Assembly: GCA_027318675.1 (NCBI GenBank)
Contig: DAHVOT010000014.1
Location: 1 to 17,284 of the forward strand
DNA: 17,284 bases
Source of the DNA: an archaeon
GTDB taxonomy: Archaea > Nanobdellota > Nanobdellia > Pacearchaeales > GW2011-AR1
Direction: 5' to 3'
Of the stretch, positions 6,935 through 14,324 are shown piece after piece. The translations under genes and the position numbers were made by a program. Positions within the stretch are counted from its first letter, which is position 1. Every line of letters starts with the position of its first letter. Below the pieces are notes generated by a model. That model did not search any database, was not told the origin of the DNA, and was given only the letters and a program-made list of their open reading frames with translations.

Positions 6935-7732
6935 CTATTTAAATTTAGACTTACTCTTAAATTTAATGTATCTTTCATTACCTATTTCAAAATCATCTAT
7001 GATTTCAAAATTTTCTTTAATAAATTCAACAATCCATTTACGATTTACTCTAAATCTCTCTCTTTTAACTAAACTTCTTGTTGCAAAACTAACAACCACA
7101 AGGTCTACTAAGGGAACAATTTCTTTGAGAATATCCTTTGAATAATTGTCTCTAAGCATTTCCAAAGAGTCTATTACTTTAAACATAAACAAAATCTTCT
7201 CTCCTTTTTCTTTTAATATAATCTCTTTCATTTTATTTAAATTAAACAAACTCTCATGTAAGACCTTTCCATTAAGATTATTCTTTACAAAATAATAATT
7301 AGTCAAATTTACTAATTGATTCATTGCTTCTACCCCAATGTATTTTATTTTTTTTGGGAGATATTCATAACTAAAACCATTTATCCCAGCACCAAAATCA
7401 AAAACAATCAGATTCTTTTTATTTGGATCCTCTAAATAATCTATACCTAAAAAGACTTTTTTATATACATCTGAATAATGCTTCAACCTTTCTCTAGTAG
7501 AGAGATGTTTGTTTAAAACCCATTCAACTTCCTTATCTTTTATATTTAACAGTTTTTCACTAGTAAAAACACTAAAAACCTTCCTAAGTAAATCCCTTGT
7601 TAATTTAATCTTTTCTTCATCCAAATATTGTGGTTTATCAAATTTGTTTAATGCTAACTCAACATCTAATCTGGGCAACTCAGAAAAATCTTTTTTCTCT
7701 ATTATCTTTGTTATTAATTCTTCCCTGTTCAT
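6935..7732 (-). CDS. ArmA/RmtB (FmrO)-like 16S rRNA (guanine-N7) methyltransferase homologue
   Basis: This 265-residue predicted SAM-dependent methyltransferase matches the Arm/Rmt/FmrO group along its length. Bacterial members methylate G1405 of 16S rRNA helix 44 and confer aminoglycoside resistance. Visible correspondences are an N-terminal helical region with two short family blocks (LITKIIEKKDFSEL and TRDLLRKVFSVF), the signature H76-L-S-T-R-E-R-L83 followed by an aromatic-rich helix, the SAM loop D112-F-G-A-G-I-N118, an LFMFKVIDSLE block, and V214-S-F-A-T-R-S-L221 with basic residues after it, equivalent to VSFPTRSLGGR in RmtB. The LGGR part has changed to LVKR. Target and effect on drug resistance are inferred by homology only. 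It heads the leftward gene group and is divergent from a TGS GTPase. Confidence 0.8.
   Translation of the reverse strand: MNREELITKIIEKKDFSELPRLDVELALNKFDKPQYLDEEKIKLTRDLLRKVFSVFTSEKLLNIKDKEVEWVLNKHLSTRERLKHYSDVYKKVFLGIDYLEDPNKKNLIVFDFGAGINGFSYEYLPKKIKYIGVEAMNQLVNLTNYYFVKNNLNGKVLHESLFNLNKMKEIILKEKGEKILFMFKVIDSLEMLRDNYSKDILKEIVPLVDLVVVSFATRSLVKRERFRVNRKWIVEFIKENFEIIDDFEIGNERYIKFKSKSKFK
6936..6946 (-). promoter_or_regulatory. Internal TATA-like box for the M16 gene
   Basis: TATTTAAATTT overlaps the last codons of the methyltransferase gene and is centred about 27 bases before the M16 ATG at 6914. It suggests that the peptidase can be transcribed separately from the methyltransferase. Confidence 0.35.
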
Positions 7733-7733
7733 A

Positions 7734-7744
7734 AATTATTTAAG
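7734..7744 (+). promoter_or_regulatory. TATA-like box for the TGS GTPase gene
   Basis: AATTATTTAAG is centred about 27 bases before the ATG at 7767. It lies inside the 34-base divergent gap, immediately next to the start codon of the methyltransferase gene on the other strand. Confidence 0.4.
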
Positions 7745-7753
7745 CTATTTTAA

Positions 7754-7762
7754 CTTTAAAAG
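7754..7762 (-). promoter_or_regulatory. TATA-like box for the methyltransferase gene
   Basis: The perfect palindrome-like box CTTTTAAAG (minus strand) is centred about 26 bases before the ATG at 7732 and only about 5 bases from the start codon of the divergent GTPase gene. The two promoters share the same 34-base gap. Confidence 0.4.
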
Positions 7763-7766
7763 TTAT

Positions 7767-8675
7767 ATGCCAATAAATGCACATCCTGAATATATTGCAG
7801 CAGAAGGAGAATATCTCCATGCAAAAACTCTTGAAGAAAAAATTGAGAAACTGAGAAAGATGATTTCTTATGCTCCGGCTCACAAAGGAGGAGAAAACTT
7901 AAGAGCTCAGCTTAGAGGAAGATTAAAAAAGCTTTTAGAGGAAAAAGAAAAAAATAAAAAATCTGGAAAATCTTCAAGAATTGGCATAAAAAAAGAAGAT
8001 TTGCAAGCAGTAATAATAGGAAAATCAAATTCTGGGAAATCTTCTGTTTTAAAGGAATTAACCAATGCTAAAGCAGAAGTTTCACACACTCATTTTTCAA
8101 CAACTTCTCCAAAAATAGGAATGATGAACTATCAAGGAGCAAATATTCAAATTATAGAAAATCCCGCTATAGAATCAGAATATTACGATAAAGGGTTGAC
8201 CAATACTACAGATACCCTGATAATAACAATTAATTCTATACAAGAAATAAAAGAGATAGAAGAGCTAATAAAAGGAGTACAAAAAAATAAAATAATCCTA
8301 TTTAATAAATCAGACTTGCTCAATTTAGAAGAAAAAAGAAAAATTTCTTCGACACTTCAATCAAAAAAATATAACTTTGTATTGTTTTCTTCAACAAATA
8401 AAGAAGGAATAGAAGAATTAAAAGAAAAATTATTCTCATCATTTAACAAAATAAGAGTTTACACTAAAGAACCAGGTAAAGAGAAAAGTAAAAATCCAAT
8501 AATCTTTGAACCAGGAGCAACAGCTAAAGAAGTTGCAGAAAAAATATTAAAAGGCTTTTCAGAAAAAGTTAAAGAAACAAGGATATGGGGACCTTCAAGT
8601 AAATTTCCTGGACAAATAGTTGGGCTTAATCACAAGTTAATGGATTTAGATGTTGTTGAATTTAAAACAAAATAG
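7767..8675 (+). CDS. OBG/DRG-like GTPase with C-terminal TGS domain
   Basis: This 302-residue protein has three parts. Residues 1-65 form a helical N-terminal region with the family block ISYAPAHKGGENLRAQLRGRL. The G domain covers about 78-225, with G1 GKSNSGKSS (85-93), a probable G2 TT (112-113) and G4 N180-K-S-D183. The TGS domain covers about 233-302. Such proteins belong to the DRG/Rbg-type translation-associated GTPases that bind ribosomes or rRNA. The switch II motif G3, normally D-x-P-G, reads E131-N-P-A134, so nucleotide hydrolysis or gamma-phosphate sensing may be altered. It is shorter than archaeal Drg proteins (about 365 residues) and lacks their extra domain in the G region. The long upstream frame to 7509 is antisense to the methyltransferase, so ATG 7767 with its TATA-like box is chosen. 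Confidence 0.88.
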   Translation: MPINAHPEYIAAEGEYLHAKTLEEKIEKLRKMISYAPAHKGGENLRAQLRGRLKKLLEEKEKNKKSGKSSRIGIKKEDLQAVIIGKSNSGKSSVLKELTNAKAEVSHTHFSTTSPKIGMMNYQGANIQIIENPAIESEYYDKGLTNTTDTLIITINSIQEIKEIEELIKGVQKNKIILFNKSDLLNLEEKRKISSTLQSKKYNFVLFSSTNKEGIEELKEKLFSSFNKIRVYTKEPGKEKSKNPIIFEPGATAKEVAEKILKGFSEKVKETRIWGPSSKFPGQIVGLNHKLMDLDVVEFKTK

Positions 8676-8695
8676 AAAATAAAAGAACAAAAACA

Positions 8696-8708
8696 TTATA
8701 TTTAAATA
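8696..8708 (+). promoter_or_regulatory. TATA-like box for the ATP-grasp gene
   Basis: TTATATTTAAATA lies in the 57-base gap after the GTPase gene, with its core about 28 bases before the GTG start at 8733. It supports a separate leaderless transcript and supports the GTG as the true start. Confidence 0.45.
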
Positions 8709-8732
8709 CAAAATTAAATTAAGATTAATAAA

Positions 8733-9590
8733 GTGAAAAAGAAAACAATAGGGATAATTTCCTGTTCAAGAGAAATTGAAAAAGAGGGAAAATTATTTCT
8801 TGAGATAGCAAAGAAAAAAGATGTAAAAGTAATTCTAATAAATATATCAGATAAATTTGACATAAGCACTTTTAAAAGAAAAGTTAAAAAATGTGATATA
8901 ATTTATTGCTCTGTTTGGGATGATTTTTCAGTTGAACTAACAAAAACAATAGAAGAATGGGGAATAAAGGTCTTAGAATCTTCAAAATCATATTATTACA
9001 CAGAAGATAAATGGATGTTCTATGTGAAGTGTAAAAAAAATAATATTCCTACCCCAGAGACAATTCTCCTTTCAGAAAATATCACAAATGCAAAAAGAGA
9101 ATTAAAACAATTTGGAAAATGGCCGATAATATTAAAGAGAATTAATGGTACTATGGGGGAATACGTTGAAAAAGCAAAGGGTATGGAAGAAGCTGAGAGC
9201 ATAATCAAAAAATTCTGGAAAAAAGGAAGTGAAAAACTACCAATAATAGCCCAGGAATTTATAAAATCTCCAAGCTATAGAGTTACAGTTATTGGAAATA
9301 AAATAGTTCAAACAGCATTAAAGAAAAACAATGCTGGATGGAAAGCAACAGGTGTTTATGCAAAAAAATTTGAGCACTTTGACATAAACAAAAAACTGGA
9401 GAGAATAATAAAAAAGACTATGAAATTTTTAGACATTAAAATATGCGGTATAGATATGTTAAAAAAAGAAGGAAAATGGCTTTTGCTTGAAGTCAATGGT
9501 CAGCCTTCTCTTGATTTTTTTGAAGAAGAGCAAGGAAAATTAACAGAACAGGTGATAAATTTATTAATAAAAACTACAGAAGAAAATTAA
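8733..9590 (+). CDS. RimK/LysX-type ATP-grasp ligase of unknown substrate
   Basis: This 285-residue ATP-grasp protein would use ATP to form an acyl-phosphate and join a carboxylate to an amino group. Residues 1-95 form the pre-ATP-grasp domain. The central lid follows, with DKWMFYVKCKKNNIPTPET (the usual DK-x-x-x-x-x-L-x-x-x-x-I-P-x-P-x-T block), PIILKRINGTMGEYV (the ATP-binding K and glycine-rich loop) and IAQEFIK. The C-terminal metal site has CGIDML and E253-V-N255-G-Q-P. This layout matches the RimK/LysX/CofF/MptN group, whose substrates range from ribosomal protein S6 to cofactors and amino-acid carrier proteins. No LysW-like carrier or cofactor gene is nearby, so the substrate is unknown. 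The start is GTG. The 68-base gap to the next gene has only a weak hairpin and a TATA-like box. Confidence 0.87.
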   Translation: MKKKTIGIISCSREIEKEGKLFLEIAKKKDVKVILINISDKFDISTFKRKVKKCDIIYCSVWDDFSVELTKTIEEWGIKVLESSKSYYYTEDKWMFYVKCKKNNIPTPETILLSENITNAKRELKQFGKWPIILKRINGTMGEYVEKAKGMEEAESIIKKFWKKGSEKLPIIAQEFIKSPSYRVTVIGNKIVQTALKKNNAGWKATGVYAKKFEHFDINKKLERIIKKTMKFLDIKICGIDMLKKEGKWLLLEVNGQPSLDFFEEEQGKLTEQVINLLIKTTEEN

Positions 9591-9629
9591 AATAAGGCGA
9601 TACAAAAGATATTTCCTATCTCTTAAATT

Positions 9630-9639
9630 CTTAAAAATA
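9630..9639 (+). promoter_or_regulatory. TATA-like box for the TctA-type gene
   Basis: CTTAAAAATA is centred about 25 bases before the ATG at 9659, consistent with a separate leaderless transcript. Confidence 0.4.
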
Positions 9640-9658
9640 AAAATATCCTAAATAAAGT

Positions 9659-10852
9659 ATGCTTATTGGGTTAATTTTAGCCATTGGTATAGGGATTCTC
9701 ATTGGAATAATCACAGGCTTGTTTCCTGGAATACATATAAATCTTGTAGGAGCCTTTTTAATTACTCTCTCTTATTCTTTATTTAATCAATTTTCAATGA
9801 TTTATTTAGTTGTGTTTATTTCAGCTCTTGCAATAACCCACACATTTATTGATTTTATTCCAAGTATCTTTCTAGGATGTCCAGATACAGATACTGAATT
9901 ATCTGTTCTTCCAGGACATGAGATGCTAAAACAAGGTAAAGGGTATGAAGCAGTAATGAGAACAGCATATGGAGGATTAAGTGGAGTTATACTTTTAGTT
10001 ATACTTTCTTTTCCTCTTTCTCTTTTACTCTCTAAAATTTATCCTCCAATACAAAAAATAATCCCCTATATTTTAATCCTAGTTTGTATAATTATGGTCT
10101 TATCAGAAAAAAACAAATTCAAAGCATTTCTTGTTCTAATTCTTACAGGTATTTTAGGAACTTTTGTTTTAGATTTAAATTTAAAAGAACCTTTATTGCC
10201 GCTCTTAAGTGGATTGTTTGGTAGTTCTATGTTATTATTAAGTATAAAACAAAAAACAAAAATACCTACGCAAAAAATAAGTTTTGAAAAAATAAAATTA
10301 AAAAATATGCTACGGCCCTTGTCTGGAGCTATAATTGCTTCTCCACTTTGTGGATTTCTTCCTGGTTTGGGAGGGGGGCAAGCTGCAGTAATAGGTAATC
10401 AAATATCAAGAACAAATACAAAAGACTTTCTTTTACTTTTAGGAACAGTAAATGTACTGGTTATGGGGCTTTCATTTGTTTCTTTATATAGTATATCAAA
10501 AACGAGAACTGGAGCAGCTGCAGCAGTTCAATCTTTACTTGGACAGATAAATTTATCAACTCTTCTATTAATACTCTTTGTTTGTTTAATATCTGGAATC
10601 GCGTCTTTTTTCTTGGTGAAAAAGTTATCAATAATTTTTCTTAAATATATTGAAAAAATAAATTATAATAAGCTTTCTAAGGGGATAATAATTTTTCTTG
10701 CTATACTTATATTAATAATTTCTGGAATTTTAGGTTTGTTTATCTTTACTTTATCTACTGCAGTAGGATATTATTGTATTCAACTTAATGTAAAAAAAAC
10801 ACAAATGATGGGATGCTTATTAATACCTACAATTTTACTCTATTTGTTTTAA
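9659..10852 (+). CDS. TctA-family (DUF112-type) membrane transporter protein
   Basis: This 397-residue integral membrane protein has about ten to twelve hydrophobic segments. The family signature appears twice in an inverted-repeat-like arrangement: TGLFPGIHIN at 19-28 and GFLPGLGGGQ at 232-241. Between them is GCPDTDTELSVLPGHEMLKQG, a block shared with TctA subunits of tripartite tricarboxylate transporters. In bacteria TctA works with a small membrane subunit (TctB) and a periplasmic binding protein (TctC). Neither is present here, as is common for archaeal members, so this protein may act alone. The substrate is unknown. The gene ends seven bases from the convergent PolD large-subunit gene, with a T-rich stretch (10832-10850) at its end that could serve as a transcription terminator. 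Confidence 0.85.
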   Translation: MLIGLILAIGIGILIGIITGLFPGIHINLVGAFLITLSYSLFNQFSMIYLVVFISALAITHTFIDFIPSIFLGCPDTDTELSVLPGHEMLKQGKGYEAVMRTAYGGLSGVILLVILSFPLSLLLSKIYPPIQKIIPYILILVCIIMVLSEKNKFKAFLVLILTGILGTFVLDLNLKEPLLPLLSGLFGSSMLLLSIKQKTKIPTQKISFEKIKLKNMLRPLSGAIIASPLCGFLPGLGGGQAAVIGNQISRTNTKDFLLLLGTVNVLVMGLSFVSLYSISKTRTGAAAAVQSLLGQINLSTLLLILFVCLISGIASFFLVKKLSIIFLKYIEKINYNKLSKGIIIFLAILILIISGILGLFIFTLSTAVGYYCIQLNVKKTQMMGCLLIPTILLYLF

Positions 10853-10859
10853 GAATTAA

Positions 10860-13800
10860 TTAAAACCATTTGCTAATATTCTCTTGCTTCTCTACTTCTC
10901 TCCCAAAAATACTTTCAACATACCTCTTAACGAGCTCTAAATTCTGCTGCATATATTTTGAAAGGTTATATTTTTTGGCTAAATCTAATGCGGGTTCAAG
11001 ATATTTTTTTATTCCTCCTTCATGAATTGTAAAAATAAGTTTTCCTTTGCAAAGAGGACAAACCCCATTTAACGGAACTCTTCTTATAATTTCATTACAA
11101 CCAACACATCTAAACTCTTGCATAGAAAATTTTCTGAGATTACCTCTCATATCTCTTATAAAGTGCCGATCTATAATTAATCTTGCAGTATCAGAAGTAT
11201 CAACCGATCTTAATTTTTCAACTAAATTCATTTGATGATTTACTTTATCTTTCATCGTCAACAAACGCTTGTAAGAAGAACACAAAACTCCTTCATTAAA
11301 ATTATTTGTATCATGAGTAAATCCGGCCCCAACAAAGGGGTCTTCTCCCCTTTTCAAAATTTCTCTTACAGTATTTATCTTAACTTCAGAAGAATGCACT
11401 CCTTTTTCTGCAGTCCTATATAATTCAAGAGGATAATTCATTAAGAATTCAAAATCTAAAATTTGATCATCAACTTCTCCTGCATCTATCTTTGCATTTA
11501 AAACTAATGGAGCATCTTGAGTTCCTCCTCTATGACTGGGTAAAAATTCTCTTGAAAAATTAAGTAAAACATCTCCAAGAAGCATAATTGCTGCTTCGTC
11601 CCCATCACAATCTCTTCTTACAGCCGCGTGCATATACGGACTAGCAAATAAACCTTGAGTATTTGAAAAACCAACAAATCTACAAATAACTCCTGCACAA
11701 TTGTGAGGCGCCATGCAAACTCCTAATTTACCAATCAAATCTTCTTTTTTCTGAAGATTGTATATCTTTTTTAAACCATATACCTTTTCTAATTCTTCGT
11801 CTACAAAATTAGAAACTTTGAAAAATACATCATCTGCTCTTTCATCAAGAGATTCAAATGAACTAGGTAATAAAATATCATGAGGCATCAATTCCAAAAT
11901 CTGATCTTCATTTTCTAATTCTTTGCCATAAATGTCCGTATCATATCCAATTTCTCTAAGTTTTTCTACACTTACGTAAACTTCCTTAGGTTTAAAATAA
12001 AGCAAAGGTAACTCTGTTGCATCAAAACGAATAGTTCCATCTTTATTTACTTGCAAATCATACTTTGCTCTTAAAATTCCTTTAGAAAGATCTTCTATTG
12101 CGTGATTTGCAGAAGATGTTCCTCTTACCCCTTTAATCAGGAGAGGGGCCTCTTCTTTAGGTATCCCCAATCTTTTAAGTGCATTCTCATAATAATGGTT
12201 TATATCTATTGATTTATTGTAATATCTTATCCCAGTTTTAGAAGAATTTTCATTTGATCTTTCAAAAAGTTTTTCTTTCGTTTCACTAAAATAATACATT
12301 GGCTTAGTTATTGAATTACATTCTTCACAAGTAGGATAGATTGTCTCTCTTTTACATGAATCACAATAATACAAAGGAAAACTACTCCAAACTTTCCCTT
12401 CTTTACATGCAGACTGCAAACTTCTTAACCTGCCTCCTTCCTTGCCTACTGGAAACAAAACATTTGGGCTTCCTATAAGCTTCCTAAGTTTAGCTTTTTC
12501 AGGTCTTCCCATACGAGCTCCAATAAATTCACCTGCCTTATCTTTAATAGGATATTTAGAAAAATAATTTACAATTTCTAAAACAGATTTATTTGAATCT
12601 GAATTATAAAAATCCAGAATTTCATTAAAACCCGGTTCTTTTCCTTCCAAATCTTTTAAATCAAAACCAAGATTTAATAGAAAAGCTTTGCTTGTCTCTT
12701 CTGTTAAAACCACATTCTCTATTGTTACTTGGTGTTCAACACCCAAGATTTCCAATGTTCTCTTACCTAAAGAAAACTTTTCTCTTTCAGATTTATTGTA
12801 AGGCAAGATTATTTTCTTTTCTATTCTTGCGCTTTTTAACCAAATTAATAAATCGAATAAATTCTCTCTAGATATTTGTGTCCAATAGAAGATATACTTA
12901 GGATGTAAAGCCAAAGAATATTTTTCACTTAAGTCAATTGCATTATCTAAAGATATAGAAAAGGGATTAATTTTTTTTAATGAATTTTCTTTTTCAATTA
13001 ATTCTAAGTGCCACCATTCTTCAACATATCCTGGCTTAATTAAATTTGCATTTCTATTAGCCAAATCACTAAAAGGGAATAATATGTCTCCAAGATAAAT
13101 GACCTCATCTATATCGGAATAGACTGCTTTCGCTTCTTCCATAGAAGACAATCTTTTAACGCTTCCGTTAAATAATTTTACTATTGGACCCTCTATGCTA
13201 TCACAAACAGTAACTGCACAACCTTTTGTAGGTTTTTCAATTTTTAATTGCGTTCCTATAGCAATAAAATCATCTGTTACTGCCATTGTAGCTGGATGCA
13301 AAGAAGTTGCAGAAAAACCTGAAGCTCTTCCTCTTCCATATCTAAATCTAAAACCTCCAGACTTAGAGGGATGTCCAAAAATAGGCCTTCCTGCAACTAA
13401 ATCTTTAATATAAGTTGGAGAATCATCTGCTTTTCCCTTATCTCTCTTTTCATGTAACTTAATGTATTCTTCTAAAAAATCGAAACCAGTTGATTGTATA
13501 CCATTTTTCTTTGCTCTATTAAGCAGCCTAAATCCTTTTGCTGCCTTCTGAGCTAATCCTTCTCCGATAATAAGACAAAATCCGCTCCTTAAATAATTTG
13601 TATCTACTCTTTCTAAATTTTTGTAATTTGGAACTTCAATGGTTTCAGAAGCATCCCCTGCAATTTGTATTGGAAGATATTCTGCTAAAAAAAGTGCTTC
13701 CTGTTCAGTTGGCATATATTGTAAATTGCTAACTCTATCATGAAAATGTTCTAATTCTGCATAAACTCTTTTTATTTCATCTGGTGTAGGATCATATTTT

Positions 13801-14324
13801 GCAAAGCCAAAAATTTCTCTTAAATAATCTATAACAATTAAAATGACGCAACTTGCAGTGGTCCCAGCACTTCTAATTGGGCCAGAAAAACTTGCTTCAA
13901 TATAATCTTTCCCTTCTCTTGTTTTTCGCGTTTTCAAACCTGTAAATCCTTCAATAGGACTTGAAACAACCCCTAATGTAGTATAAGCAAATGCAATCCT
14001 TATGCCTGCGTCCATCGATTGTAATAAATTTTCAAATTTACAAAATTTTTGTTTAGCAACTTCTTCTGCAATCTTAAATAAAATAGTTGGGTCTAATTTG
14101 CCATATTCTTTTTCCAAATTTAATATTCTCTCTGCTATTCCAGAACCTTTCATCTGTGGATAAATTGTAGAAATCAATCCAACTACTTTTTCAGCCATAC
14201 TCATTGCTAGGGGTATTTCCACTTCATTAACAGGATCGTATCCTTTAGAACGTGCTAAGTTAGCAATAGAATAAACCTTATCTACATCTTTTTTTAAATT
14301 TTCAAAGTATATTTTTGTGTCCAT
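10860..14324 (-). CDS. polC: DNA polymerase D large subunit (DP2), catalytic
   Basis: This is the catalytic subunit of the archaeal replicative polymerase PolD, about 1154 residues. The two-barrel active site shows VRRDCDGDEAAIMLL, with D905, D907 and D909. The first of these is asparagine (N954) in Pyrococcus. A downstream block, LPSHRGGTQDAPLVL, is strongly conserved. One zinc finger has C654, C657, C666 and C669; a second near the C-terminus has C1073, C1076, C1089 and C1092. The last eight residues, QENISKWF, form a PCNA-interacting (PIP) box. No intein is present. The start is ambiguous: GTG at 14330 or ATG at 14324, the latter preceded by AGGT. Either start overlaps the end of DP1, by 29 or 23 bases, which predicts coupled translation. 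Confidence 0.95.
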   Translation of the reverse strand: MDTKIYFENLKKDVDKVYSIANLARSKGYDPVNEVEIPLAMSMAEKVVGLISTIYPQMKGSGIAERILNLEKEYGKLDPTILFKIAEEVAKQKFCKFENLLQSMDAGIRIAFAYTTLGVVSSPIEGFTGLKTRKTREGKDYIEASFSGPIRSAGTTASCVILIVIDYLREIFGFAKYDPTPDEIKRVYAELEHFHDRVSNLQYMPTEQEALFLAEYLPIQIAGDASETIEVPNYKNLERVDTNYLRSGFCLIIGEGLAQKAAKGFRLLNRAKKNGIQSTGFDFLEEYIKLHEKRDKGKADDSPTYIKDLVAGRPIFGHPSKSGGFRFRYGRGRASGFSATSLHPATMAVTDDFIAIGTQLKIEKPTKGCAVTVCDSIEGPIVKLFNGSVKRLSSMEEAKAVYSDIDEVIYLGDILFPFSDLANRNANLIKPGYVEEWWHLELIEKENSLKKINPFSISLDNAIDLSEKYSLALHPKYIFYWTQISRENLFDLLIWLKSARIEKKIILPYNKSEREKFSLGKRTLEILGVEHQVTIENVVLTEETSKAFLLNLGFDLKDLEGKEPGFNEILDFYNSDSNKSVLEIVNYFSKYPIKDKAGEFIGARMGRPEKAKLRKLIGSPNVLFPVGKEGGRLRSLQSACKEGKVWSSFPLYYCDSCKRETIYPTCEECNSITKPMYYFSETKEKLFERSNENSSKTGIRYYNKSIDINHYYENALKRLGIPKEEAPLLIKGVRGTSSANHAIEDLSKGILRAKYDLQVNKDGTIRFDATELPLLYFKPKEVYVSVEKLREIGYDTDIYGKELENEDQILELMPHDILLPSSFESLDERADDVFFKVSNFVDEELEKVYGLKKIYNLQKKEDLIGKLGVCMAPHNCAGVICRFVGFSNTQGLFASPYMHAAVRRDCDGDEAAIMLLGDVLLNFSREFLPSHRGGTQDAPLVLNAKIDAGEVDDQILDFEFLMNYPLELYRTAEKGVHSSEVKINTVREILKRGEDPFVGAGFTHDTNNFNEGVLCSSYKRLLTMKDKVNHQMNLVEKLRSVDTSDTARLIIDRHFIRDMRGNLRKFSMQEFRCVGCNEIIRRVPLNGVCPLCKGKLIFTIHEGGIKKYLEPALDLAKKYNLSKYMQQNLELVKRYVESIFGREVEKQENISKWF

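Noticed and set aside
7509..7766. Upstream extension of the TGS GTPase frame
   Set aside because: It is antisense to the methyltransferase gene and serine/phenylalanine-rich; the family-like N-terminus and promoter spacing begin at 7767.
2065..8675. A possible anti-phage defence island (helicase, nuclease, methyltransferase, peptidase)
   Set aside because: Each gene matches a housekeeping family with its own promoter (Hef, rRNA methyltransferase, M16, ThpR). There is no restriction, toxin, CRISPR or integrase gene nearby.
9609..9625. Short inverted repeat AGATA-TTTCC-TATCT after the ATP-grasp gene
   Set aside because: The arms are only five A/T-rich bases and no T-run follows, so it cannot be told from chance or called a terminator.
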